The notes beneath the pieces are model-generated. The model was not told the origin of the DNA. It worked only from the letters and a program-made list of their open reading frames with translations, and did not search any database. From Gammaproteobacteria bacterium (GTDB taxonomy: Bacteria > Pseudomonadota > Gammaproteobacteria > Thiohalomonadales > Thiohalomonadaceae), in assembly GCA_026193675.1 (NCBI GenBank), contig JAPHSO010000092.1:1-5993 (forward strand): a stretch of 5,993 nt of DNA. Direction: 5' to 3'. The position numbers and the translations under genes were made by a program. Positions 1 to 5,881 of the stretch are shown here, piece after piece. Position 1 is the first letter of the stretch, and each line of letters opens with the position of its first letter.

Positions 1-1
1 A

Positions 2-502
2 AAGCGGGGGATCTATCTGTTGGCAAATGAGTTTCGAGATGAGCCGGTTAATCCTTTTGCTCTGGCGCAGCACTTACTGCCTGGTAGCTATGTTTCCGGC
101 GAATCAGCACTAAGTTTTCATGGCTGGATTCCAGAGGCTGTGCGGAGTGTGTTGAGTGTTACTGCCAATGGGAAGTCTGTGAGTTATGAAAATGAGATCT
201 TGGGGAAATATGAGTTTCGGCGTATGACTGTTAATCCAGGCTACTTTCTACAGGCGGTGACAAGGCATGAGTTGCCGCATCAGGTGGCACTCATTGCAGA
301 ACCCATGAGAGCGTTATTGGATATGGTCTACTTACGCAAGTTACCGTGGCAGGGTATGGATTATCTACTGGGGGGATTACGTATTGAAGAGCAGGCCATT
401 AGGTCGGTGCCGTCACTAAGCATCACAACATTATTAGATGTATATAAAGGAAAGCGGGAACAGGAATTTATTGAAGAGCTGTTGAGGTCGTTAGGATTAT
501 GA
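2..502 (+). CDS. AbiEi-family type IV antitoxin, 5' partial
   Basis: This is the antitoxin and probable autorepressor of a type IV toxin-antitoxin pair. Known AbiEi proteins have an N-terminal winged helix that binds inverted repeats in their own promoter and a C-terminal domain needed to neutralise the AbiEii nucleotidyltransferase. The reading frame is open to the window edge and its first residues, KRGIYLLANEF, look like the wing strand that ends the winged helix, so the true start lies upstream; the TTG at 20 is not a credible start. Family hallmarks follow: YVSGESALSFHGWIPEAV (bases 89-142) and IAEPMRALLDMVYL (bases 293-334), matching the usual pattern of a 'S-ALs-hG-ip' strand-helix and an 'A-peKALlDl-yl' helix. 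The stop overlaps the next start by four bases (ATGA), indicating translational coupling. Operator and promoter would lie upstream and cannot be seen. The family call is confident; whether the pair is active is not known. Confidence 0.88.
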   Translation, partial: KRGIYLLANEFRDEPVNPFALAQHLLPGSYVSGESALSFHGWIPEAVRSVLSVTANGKSVSYENEILGKYEFRRMTVNPGYFLQAVTRHELPHQVALIAEPMRALLDMVYLRKLPWQGMDYLLGGLRIEEQAIRSVPSLSITTLLDVYKGKREQEFIEELLRSLGL

Positions 503-1353
503 TTGATTTAATTAAAAAGCGGCTTGCTGAATATAAGGTGACAGGCCCCATTGAGGAAGAGAATGCTCTTAAGGAGATTGTGCAGGAGATCATGTTGTTC
601 TCTTTATGGCAGGCAGGATTTTTTGAGGTGGCGGCATTTCAAGGCGGAACCAGTTTAAGAATTTTACATGGCCTTAATCGTTTTTCGGAAGATATCGATT
701 TTATTCTACGAGATCCTGATCCCACGTTTTCATGGCAGCCCTATTTAGAGAAGCTGACTGAGACCTGTAATGAATTTGGGATTGCCCCAGAAGCGCTAGA
801 CAAAAATCACATGGATAGAAATGTGAAGGCTGCACTTATTAAGGACAATTCGATTGCCAATCAACTTAACTTGAGTTTCATGAATCATCAAAGTAGCCAG
901 AAGTTAAAAATTAAGTTGGAAATTGATTGTAATCCACCAGCAGGTTCTGGTTTTGAATACACATATCTTGATTTTCCGGTGGATTTTGAAGTTTGCCACC
1001 AAGATATGAGCAGTAACTTTGCGTTAAAAACACATGCGCTGTTATGCAGACCTTATCTGAAGGGGCGAGACTGGTATGACTTTAATTGGTACATCGCCCG
1101 AGGGGTAACACCAAACCTGCCTCTACTACAAAATGCCCTTATTCAATATGGCCCATGGGAAGGTGAGAAGTTAACCGTTGACCGTACATGGCTAGTTACT
1201 GCATTGGGGGAAAAGATTGCTTCTATTGACTGGAAAGAAGCAGCAGATGACGTGGAACGATTTTTAAAACTTGTGGATCAGAAGAGTTTGTCGCTTTGGA
1301 GTGAGAGGTTTTATATGAGCAAGTTGCAGAAGCTTGATGGATTAATGAAGTAA
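499..1353 (+). CDS. AbiEii/AbiGii-family nucleotidyltransferase toxin
   Basis: A 284-residue toxin of the type IV AbiE system, with a DNA polymerase beta-like nucleotidyltransferase fold. Characterised members act in the cytoplasm; AbiEii is reported to bind GTP and its relative MenT transfers nucleotides to tRNA, blocking translation. The four family motifs are all visible: motif I as GGTSLRILHG (49-58) with metal-binding D65 and D67 in FSEDIDF; motif II as KLKIKLEID (135-143); motif III as K177 through R184 to RDWYD (190-194); motif IV as DDVERF (250-255). All catalytic positions are intact and length is normal, so nothing suggests inactivation. The ATG lies inside the antitoxin stop (ATGA), so toxin synthesis depends on antitoxin translation, the standard order for this family. 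The next gene begins 21 bases downstream on the same strand. The exact target (tRNA, other RNA or protein) cannot be told from sequence. Confidence 0.93.
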   Translation: MIDLIKKRLAEYKVTGPIEEENALKEIVQEIMLFSLWQAGFFEVAAFQGGTSLRILHGLNRFSEDIDFILRDPDPTFSWQPYLEKLTETCNEFGIAPEALDKNHMDRNVKAALIKDNSIANQLNLSFMNHQSSQKLKIKLEIDCNPPAGSGFEYTYLDFPVDFEVCHQDMSSNFALKTHALLCRPYLKGRDWYDFNWYIARGVTPNLPLLQNALIQYGPWEGEKLTVDRTWLVTALGEKIASIDWKEAADDVERFLKLVDQKSLSLWSERFYMSKLQKLDGLMK

Positions 1354-1364
1354 AATAACGTTAG

Positions 1365-1370
1365 AAAGGA
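1365..1370 (+). promoter_or_regulatory. Ribosome binding site of the seven-helix membrane protein
   Basis: AAAGGA followed by AG lies four bases before the ATG at 1375. It is the best Shine-Dalgarno match in the four-gene block and fixes the start of an otherwise unrecognised gene. No promoter-like sequence stands out in the 21-base gap, so the gene probably relies on readthrough from the toxin gene. Confidence 0.6.
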
Positions 1371-1374
1371 AGCC

Positions 1375-2427
1375 ATGGTGGAACGACAAGAAAGTAAGGG
1401 AAAACAGTTGGATTTATATAAAAATGGTGCCGAGAGGTTTATATCATTTTTCAAGGTGGCATCAATATTATCGCTGTTGATTGGTGGATGGGGACTGTTT
1501 AATTATTGTGCGCGGGAAGGCATTCCTTTTCCTGTTGATGTTCCTGCAATGATACTCACTGTTGGTGTGGTTGGTGCAGGTCTCTCGTTGGCAGTGACAG
1601 TAATATTGTTTTTTCCTAGGCTGGGGATTGAGGGACTTCTTGGTGATGATTATTTACGTCTTTTCCCTAAGAAAAAACACACGAGTAAAATATTTGCGGG
1701 ATATGTTGGAATACCAACTTTAATTTTCTTTGTGGTTTTTCTTTTTGATGTGGTAGTAGAGTCTCCCATGGAGGAAGTGGCTGATTGGTTGTTGTTAGGT
1801 GTTGGGTTGGTTATTGCGCTAATTAGCATTTCGGTTACTGCATATTGTAGCCAAAAAAAGACCGATCGCCTTAAATTCATTATTCTGGGTGGGATGTTGG
1901 CATTTATGGTAATGGCCTGGTCATTACTCACTTTGATGTTGTTTGTGAGGTTGCTTGGTTTGTTAGAGATGGAGGGCAAGGAGCTGATCTCATGGGGTAT
2001 TCTTTTTGCACTACCTGTACTAATACTAGTGATTCTGTACAAAATGATGACCCCTCAGGGGGAAGAGACAAGCAAGAAGTGGAAAGTGTTAATGATTCTT
2101 GTACTTTTGGCGCCAATGGTACACCCCAATTTGGCAGGGTATATGGCGGGAAGATCATTGGTGTTGGTAAAAGGTGGTGGTGGCTATGAGTCATCTTATG
2201 CCTTAAGAAGAGAGTATTGTGATGGAGCATTCGCGGGTCTTTGTAAAGTTGATAACAACAAAACAGTACAGCTAGCAGTCATGCTTGATATTGGCGATAG
2301 GATTTATGTGCGACCTGTTGAGACAGAGCTTGGTGCTAAACAGAAGAAGTTGTATGCCATGCCTGCACGAGCAATTATTGAACAAGACTTGAGTCTTGAT
2401 ATCAACGGTAGTATTTCAAATATATAA
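1375..2427 (+). CDS. Unrecognised seven-helix membrane protein with extracytoplasmic C-terminal domain
   Basis: I do not recognise this 350-residue protein. By eye it has seven hydrophobic segments, at about 22-43, 57-80, 106-128, 138-157, 167-195, 205-222 and 238-256. Charges fit the positive-inside rule well: the N-terminus (K8, K10, K16, R21), the KKK loop near 99-101, the KK loop near 161 and the KK loop near 234 are basic, while the loops near 129-137 and 197-203 are acidic or mixed. This puts the N-terminus in the cytoplasm and the last 94 residues or so outside it. That tail has a glycine run (267-270), a Cys pair (C282, C290) that could form a disulphide in the periplasm, and alternating hydrophobic residues suggesting strands (299-314, 326-344). 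There is no signal peptide beyond TM1 and no known catalytic motif. It sits 21 bases after the AbiEii gene and 15 before the GIY-YIG gene, so co-expression is likely. Base composition is low in GC, as for its neighbours. Confidence 0.8.
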   Translation: MVERQESKGKQLDLYKNGAERFISFFKVASILSLLIGGWGLFNYCAREGIPFPVDVPAMILTVGVVGAGLSLAVTVILFFPRLGIEGLLGDDYLRLFPKKKHTSKIFAGYVGIPTLIFFVVFLFDVVVESPMEEVADWLLLGVGLVIALISISVTAYCSQKKTDRLKFIILGGMLAFMVMAWSLLTLMLFVRLLGLLEMEGKELISWGILFALPVLILVILYKMMTPQGEETSKKWKVLMILVLLAPMVHPNLAGYMAGRSLVLVKGGGGYESSYALRREYCDGAFAGLCKVDNNKTVQLAVMLDIGDRIYVRPVETELGAKQKKLYAMPARAIIEQDLSLDINGSISNI

Positions 2428-2431
2428 TATT

Positions 2432-2436
2432 GGTGA
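2432..2436 (+). promoter_or_regulatory. Ribosome binding site of the GIY-YIG gene
   Basis: GGTGA lies six bases before the ATG at 2443, inside the 15-base gap after the membrane-protein stop. It supports that start and implies independent translation initiation within the shared message. Confidence 0.5.
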
Positions 2437-2442
2437 CTTGGG

Positions 2443-3306
2443 ATGGGAAAAGGAAAAAGCATACGGATATTTCTCGCGGATGGTAATGTGACTGGAATCC
2501 GTCATGGTGAGATCGTTAACTGGACTGGTCAGGCGATGATGGTTCCACGTAAACGCTACAATGAACTCAAGGAGTGGGATGAAGCCTCAAAGCCTGGCGT
2601 TTATTTCCTGTTTGGGGAGGACGATAGCAGAGGTGAACCTATGGCCTATATAGGTGAGTCTGAAAATGTCTATGAGCGACTCAAACAACATGTCGATAAA
2701 AAAGAGTTTTGGAACGAGGCGGTTCTATTCACCAACAAAGATGAAAACCTTACTAAAGCTCATGCCAAATATCTTGAATCACGTCTGATTGGGGCTGCAA
2801 ATGAGGCATCCCGCTATAAGATTGAGAACGGGACTGCGCCCCCTCTACCCAACCTGCCTCGTGGTGACAGAGATGCAATGGATGATTTCTTTGATAATCT
2901 TCGTCTGTTATTAGGGGCGCTTGGTCACAAGTTACTTGAGTCTGTTTCAAAGGTAATTGTTGATGATGAAGGCGAATCAGGAACCGCTATCATTATTTCA
3001 ATGAAGCAAAGTGGACTTATTGCGAATGGTCAGTTTACCGATGAAGGTGTAGTGGTATTGCCTGGATCACAGGCTACGAATAATGTGCGTTCTAGCCTGT
3101 CGGATGGTTATAACAAGCTCCGAATGAAGTTGATATTTACTGGAGTTCTTGAACAGAAAGAGGATTATTTTGTATTCACACGGGAGTATCTTTTTTCGAG
3201 CCCATCGGCTGCTGGTGCAATTGTGTGTGGGCAGGCATGTAATGGCAGAATAATTTGGAAGGATGATAAAGGTCGAACGCTAAAGCAGATTGAGGAAGAT
3301 GCTTAG
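2443..3306 (+). CDS. GIY-YIG nuclease family protein with C-terminal DUF4357-like domain
   Basis: A 287-residue predicted nucleic-acid enzyme. An N-terminal lead (1-50) is followed by a GIY-YIG fold: GVYFLF (52-57) is the 'GIY' strand, AYIGESENVYERLKQH (68-83) carries the 'YIG' strand and the catalytic arginine (R79), and YLESRLI (110-116) contains the likely metal-binding glutamate E112. N129 and N137, around TAPPLPNLP, match a conserved stretch of the COG3410-like GIY-YIG group. The C-terminal part (about 219-283, with SSPSAAGAIVCGQACNGRIIWK) matches DUF4357, an uncharacterised domain often attached to such nucleases. All expected catalytic positions are present, so activity is plausible; the substrate is unknown. 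Proteins of this architecture are often found beside restriction-modification or other accessory genes, which fits its place as last gene of the AbiE-headed block. The downstream spacer shows no clear terminator. The domain assignment is from pattern recognition; the role is not established for the family. Confidence 0.88.
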   Translation: MGKGKSIRIFLADGNVTGIRHGEIVNWTGQAMMVPRKRYNELKEWDEASKPGVYFLFGEDDSRGEPMAYIGESENVYERLKQHVDKKEFWNEAVLFTNKDENLTKAHAKYLESRLIGAANEASRYKIENGTAPPLPNLPRGDRDAMDDFFDNLRLLLGALGHKLLESVSKVIVDDEGESGTAIIISMKQSGLIANGQFTDEGVVVLPGSQATNNVRSSLSDGYNKLRMKLIFTGVLEQKEDYFVFTREYLFSSPSAAGAIVCGQACNGRIIWKDDKGRTLKQIEEDA

Positions 3307-3417
3307 CTTTTTATAATTACTGAAGACTAAAAGTGACAGACTCGGTTGAAAAATGAATACACCCTCTCTTAATTCAGCGAGAGATTATTAGCGTGTGAGC
3401 ATGTTCAAGATCAGGGC

Positions 3418-3446
3418 TTAAACGAACTCACAGAATCGGTCATAAT
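3418..3446 (+). promoter_or_regulatory. Possible promoter for rdgC
   Basis: CATAAT (3441-3446) resembles a sigma-70 -10 box. TTAAAC (3418-3423), 17 bases upstream, is a weak -35 match. Distance and orientation suit a message starting near 3453 and an rdgC start at 3477. The rest of the 3307-3476 spacer shows no gene and no strong terminator. rdgC needs its own promoter if it is separate from the upstream block, but this particular site is only a candidate. Confidence 0.3.
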
Positions 3447-3476
3447 GCGCCCCCCATTCACTTAGCGGATCTCTCC

Positions 3477-4391
3477 ATGTGGTTTAAAAATCTTACTCTT
3501 TTTCGTCTTCCTCTTCCTTTTGAGCTGGACCATGATGCCCTGGATGAGGCGTTACAGAGCGAGGCCTTCCACCCCTGTGGTAAGAGTGTCCCGTTCAGTT
3601 ACGGTTGGGCCAGGCCGTTGGGGCGTCACGGTGAACAGTTGGTACACACGGTGGGCAGCTATTCGATGATCTGTGCCCGTAAGGAGGAGCGTATCCTCCC
3701 CTCGGCGGTGGTGAAGGAGCAGTTGGCCGAGAAGGTGGAGGCGATAGAGCAGGGCGAGGCTCGCTCGGTAGGGCGCAAGGAGCGCCAGCAGATTAAGGAT
3801 GAGTTGACCCTGACACTGCTGCCCCAGGCCTTCACTCGCAGCAATAACACCTACGCCTATATTGATCGTAAAAATCGCTGGCTGGTGGTCGACTCTGCCA
3901 GTGCCACTAAGGCCGAAGATCTGGTCTCCCTGCTGCGCGAATCTCTGGGTGGCCTCAAGGCCCGTCTACCGCAAACCGAAGAGTCGCCACGGGTGGTGAT
4001 GAGCCGGTGGCTGCGTGGCGACAGTATCCCCGATGGTTTCGAGCTGGGTGATGAATATGAGTTACAGGATGGTGATAAGGAGGGGGCTATCGTGCGTTGC
4101 CGCCGTCAGGATCCACTTAGTGATGAGATCCAGGGCCTTCTTGATGCCGGTAAGCAGGTCGCTAAACTCGCCATGAGTTGGCAGGAGCGCATCGAGTTTG
4201 TGGTGCCGGAGGATCTCTGCATTAAACGGCTGCGCTTTACCGATACCATCAAGGAAGAGCTGGATGACTACGCCGAAGACCCGGCGATGCAGTTTGATAG
4301 TGACTTTGCCTTTATGTCGCTGGAGCTGTCGAAGTTTATTGAGGCGGTAATTAAGGCGTTTGGCGGGGAGAGTGAGGTAGAGCCGGTATAG
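3477..4391 (+). CDS. rdgC: Recombination-associated protein RdgC
   Basis: RdgC forms a ring-shaped dimer that encircles double-stranded DNA without sequence specificity, competes with RecA for DNA and restrains recombination; in Neisseria it is needed for pilin antigenic variation. The 304-residue length equals that of the E. coli protein. Recognisable family stretches are the start MWFKNLTLFRL, HPCG (32-35), ICARKEERILP (65-75), LLPQAFTR (114-121), VVDSASATKAEDLVSLLR (137-154), the WQERIEFV strand and the acidic FDSDFAFMSLEL near the C-terminus. MWFKNL is the usual N-terminus, so the ATG is well supported even though the ribosome site (GCGGA, 3465-3469) is weak. The gene is clearly richer in GC than the block upstream and looks like chromosomal backbone. 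It converges on ylqF, with two inverted repeats in the gap between their stops. It looks intact. Confidence 0.97.
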   Translation: MWFKNLTLFRLPLPFELDHDALDEALQSEAFHPCGKSVPFSYGWARPLGRHGEQLVHTVGSYSMICARKEERILPSAVVKEQLAEKVEAIEQGEARSVGRKERQQIKDELTLTLLPQAFTRSNNTYAYIDRKNRWLVVDSASATKAEDLVSLLRESLGGLKARLPQTEESPRVVMSRWLRGDSIPDGFELGDEYELQDGDKEGAIVRCRRQDPLSDEIQGLLDAGKQVAKLAMSWQERIEFVVPEDLCIKRLRFTDTIKEELDDYAEDPAMQFDSDFAFMSLELSKFIEAVIKAFGGESEVEPV

Positions 4392-4418
4392 CCGCTAGCG
4401 GAAAATAGAAGCCCTTAC

Positions 4419-4451
4419 CCCAACCCTCTCCCAGAGGGAGAGGGGGTTGGG
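4419..4451. repeat. GC-rich imperfect palindrome (hairpin) after rdgC
   Basis: CCCAACCCTCTCCC (4419-4432) pairs with the complementary purine-rich arm ending at 4451. There are nine consecutive pairs around a three-base loop (AGA), a two-G bulge (4445-4446) and five more pairs. The pattern 'CCCCAACCCTCTCCC...GGGAGAGGG' is one I know as a common intergenic palindrome in gammaproteobacterial and related genomes. It begins 27 bases after the rdgC stop and could slow or end transcription or protect the 3' end of the mRNA, but there is no U-tract after it, so it is not a classic intrinsic terminator. The structural reading is certain; the role is inferred. Confidence 0.75.
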
Positions 4452-4471
4452 CATGCTTCCATGGATGGCGA

Positions 4472-4542
4472 GGGGTCGGAGTCAAATGGATTTACGGTTC
4501 TTGCAGGGTGCTGATAGATTCAATCCATTTGACTCCGACCCC
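4472..4542. repeat. REP/MITE-like element with perfect 21-base inverted ends
   Basis: The left arm (4472-4492, beginning GGGGTCGGAGTCAAATGG) and right arm (4522-4542, ending GACTCCGACCCC) are exact reverse complements over 21 bases, separated by 29 bases. A perfect match this long is far beyond chance. The GGGGTCGGAGT ends resemble dispersed repeats that I associate with REP-type transposases (RAYT, IS200-like) in gammaproteobacteria. No transposase is present, so any mobility would depend on an enzyme elsewhere. A further CGACCCCG at 4551-4558 repeats the outer end just outside the element. Sitting between two convergent 3' ends, it may also act as a bidirectional transcription barrier. The family identity is from memory and unverified. 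Confidence 0.7.
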
Positions 4543-4562
4543 GGAAATTGCGACCCCGCAAG

Positions 4563-5447
4563 TTAAGACTCTTCTGTAGCGTTACGCAGTGCCCGTTGGG
4601 CCTCAACCAGTTCTGGGGTCTCCAGGCTGATACGTCCCAGTGTTCCATTTCTAAATTCGTTGATGAGCAGTTCCGACGCCTTATGCAGGTCTATGCGGCC
4701 ACCTGCGCGCAGGGCACCGCGGCGGCGGCCGATCTCTTCGAGCAGGCCGATATCATCTTTGGGTAGCTCTTTGAGTTTGTAACGGGCCATGATCAGCTCG
4801 GGATAGTATTCAAGAAAGTAGCCGGCGGCGTAAAGGGCCACATCTTCAAAATCCATGGCGGTGCTTTTTATGGCGCCGGATATGGCCAGGCGATAGCCGG
4901 AGTCTTCATCCTCTACCTTGGGCCAGAGCATGCCGGGTGTATCGTAGAGCAGTACGCCATTAGCGAGGCGGGTGCTATGTTGCTCTTTAGTCACCGCAGG
5001 CTCATTTCCCACTTTGGCTAATCTTCTACCGAGCAGGCCATTCATAAGTGTCGATTTACCGACATTGGGTATGCCCATAATCATCACGCGGGCCGGTTTC
5101 GCCTCCAGGTTACGATCCACCAACATGGTTTTGGCCAGCTGGGAGATTTTCTGGATTAACCCTTTTGCCTCCCCCTTTTTTTCAGCAACGATGTCGATCG
5201 CCTTAACACCCCGCTGTTTTTCGTAGTGCTGCTTCCATGCCATGGTCACAATAGGGTCGGCCAGATCACTTTTATTGAGTAGAGTGATACAGGGACGTGC
5301 TCCGCGTAGCTGATCAACAAGAGGGTTTTCACTACTGTAGGGGATGCGGGCATCGAGCACTTCGATCACCATATCGATGAGCGGCATACTCTCTTTGATT
5401 TTTTTGCGGGCCTTGTGCATATGCCCGGGATACCACTGAATGGCCAT
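4563..5447 (-). CDS. ylqF: Ribosome biogenesis GTPase YlqF (RbgA family)
   Basis: A circularly permuted GTPase that in Bacillus subtilis (RbgA) helps late assembly of the large ribosomal subunit in the cytoplasm. The motif order shows the permutation: G4 NKSD (58-61) comes first, followed by a G5-like segment near 86-88, G1 GIPNVGKST (125-133), G2 threonine T153 and G3 DTPG (169-172). The N-terminus MAIQWYPGHMHKA is the family's typical start and supports the chosen ATG, although no good ribosome site precedes it. The C-terminal third (about 200-294) is the helical domain that contacts rRNA in this family. At 294 residues it is of normal length and every nucleotide-binding motif is intact. 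E. coli lacks this subfamily but many other gammaproteobacteria carry it. It runs convergent with rdgC and divergent from the downstream plus-strand genes, with a TATAAT on its own strand about 65 bases upstream. Confidence 0.95.
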   Translation of the reverse strand: MAIQWYPGHMHKARKKIKESMPLIDMVIEVLDARIPYSSENPLVDQLRGARPCITLLNKSDLADPIVTMAWKQHYEKQRGVKAIDIVAEKKGEAKGLIQKISQLAKTMLVDRNLEAKPARVMIMGIPNVGKSTLMNGLLGRRLAKVGNEPAVTKEQHSTRLANGVLLYDTPGMLWPKVEDEDSGYRLAISGAIKSTAMDFEDVALYAAGYFLEYYPELIMARYKLKELPKDDIGLLEEIGRRRGALRAGGRIDLHKASELLINEFRNGTLGRISLETPELVEAQRALRNATEES

Positions 5448-5512
5448 GTCTGTTAATTCGTTTTCTAAGGCTAAAGGTGATTACCTGTAGCGGTGGAATT
5501 GCTGTTGAGCAG

Positions 5513-5518
5513 ATTATA
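5513..5518 (-). promoter_or_regulatory. Probable -10 box for ylqF
   Basis: Read on the minus strand this is a perfect TATAAT within GCTGTATAAT (5522 down to 5513). It lies about 65 bases before the ylqF start. The region 17 bases further upstream (CACGAT) does not resemble a -35 box, so an activator or a weak promoter is possible. Confidence 0.45.
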
Positions 5519-5557
5519 CAGCAAGCGCAATGGCTATCGTGCAGGAGATCCATTGGA

Positions 5558-5568
5558 TGTGAATCACA
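5558..5568. promoter_or_regulatory. Short palindrome between divergent promoters, possible operator
   Basis: TGTGAATCACA is a perfect 5+1+5 palindrome lying between the two TATAAT boxes and overlapping the expected -35 region of the plus-strand promoter. The half-site resembles a CRP half-site, but the one-base spacing does not fit CRP, which needs six. It may be an operator for another regulator or may be chance. Confidence 0.25.
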
Positions 5569-5587
5569 CCGTACAGGAGTGGGGCTG

Positions 5588-5593
5588 TATAAT
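5588..5593 (+). promoter_or_regulatory. Probable -10 box for the small-protein/methyltransferase pair
   Basis: A perfect TATAAT, preceded by GCTG exactly as in the box on the opposite strand. It would start transcription near 5600, about 38 bases before the ATG at 5638. The -35 position (CACACC) is poor. Confidence 0.45.
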
Positions 5594-5637
5594 GGCTCGG
5601 AAGGTAGCAAGGTCAGCAATTTTGGGTGGTTAGGTAT

Positions 5638-5856
5638 ATGAGTGAGTTATTAAGCGAATGGTCACCCTCTGAGGCCACGATTGATCTGATTAAGTTAAAT
5701 GGTTTTGATGATGCGCATATTGAACGGACTGTCACCTACCTGAAAACAGAGACCGAGCTGGAACACATCGATGATATTGATGGTTATAACAACTGGAATT
5801 CGTTTTTTATTGTGTTTTGTATTAAGGCGGGTGGAAGCCCTCACAAGCAAGATTAA
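5638..5856 (+). CDS. Small protein with a faint DnaT-like domain pattern
   Basis: A 72-residue cytoplasmic protein of uncertain identity. The ATG at 5638 is chosen over the in-frame GTG at 5626 because MSELLSEWSP makes a natural start and GGGTGG (5624-5629) lies eight bases before it. The layout W8-x-P10, a helix up to NG (21-22), a Tyr/Phe-rich middle and a C-terminal WNSFF (53-57) recalls the DnaT-like single-strand DNA-binding domain of primosomal and phage proteins, usually 'W-P...GI...F--Y......W--KF'. Against this, the basic residue expected after the second Trp is missing and an acidic insert (LEHIDDID, 41-48) sits before it, so DNA binding is doubtful. The protein is acidic with no membrane segment. 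It is 25 bases from the methyltransferase start, so the two are probably co-transcribed. A lineage-specific hypothetical protein is the main alternative. Confidence 0.6.
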   Translation: MSELLSEWSPSEATIDLIKLNGFDDAHIERTVTYLKTETELEHIDDIDGYNNWNSFFIVFCIKAGGSPHKQD

Positions 5857-5881
5857 TATCGCACCGAACTGAACTCTTTAG

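Noticed and set aside
20..22. TTG as the start codon of the antitoxin gene
   Set aside because: The frame is open to the window edge, the residues before it (KRGIYL) continue the winged-helix pattern, and nothing resembling a ribosome site precedes it. The gene starts upstream of the window.
1650..2230. Two minus-strand open frames and one plus-strand open frame inside the membrane-protein gene
   Set aside because: They are antisense or shifted shadows of a convincing membrane-protein frame, with no recognisable protein pattern and no ribosome sites.
2753..2950. Minus-strand open frame inside the GIY-YIG gene
   Set aside because: It lies fully within a gene with clear domain motifs, and its residue composition is implausible for a protein.
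3365..3384. Hairpin TCTCTT...GAGAGA between the GIY-YIG gene and rdgC as a terminator
   Set aside because: The stem has only five to six weak pairs around an eight-base loop, and the following bases are not a U-tract.
3659..3850. Minus-strand open frame inside rdgC
   Set aside because: It is a shadow of the strongly conserved rdgC frame.
4548..5226. Plus-strand open frames opposite ylqF
   Set aside because: They are antisense to a gene with all its GTPase motifs intact, and no protein family is recognisable in them.
5558..5568. TGTGAATCACA as a CRP binding site
   Set aside because: CRP half-sites are separated by six bases and here there is one. It is kept only as a possible operator for an unknown regulator.
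5332..5619. Minus-strand 95-residue open frame overlapping the ylqF start
   Set aside because: It is out of frame with ylqF, covers the promoter region, and its Cys/His/Pro-rich residues look like random translation.
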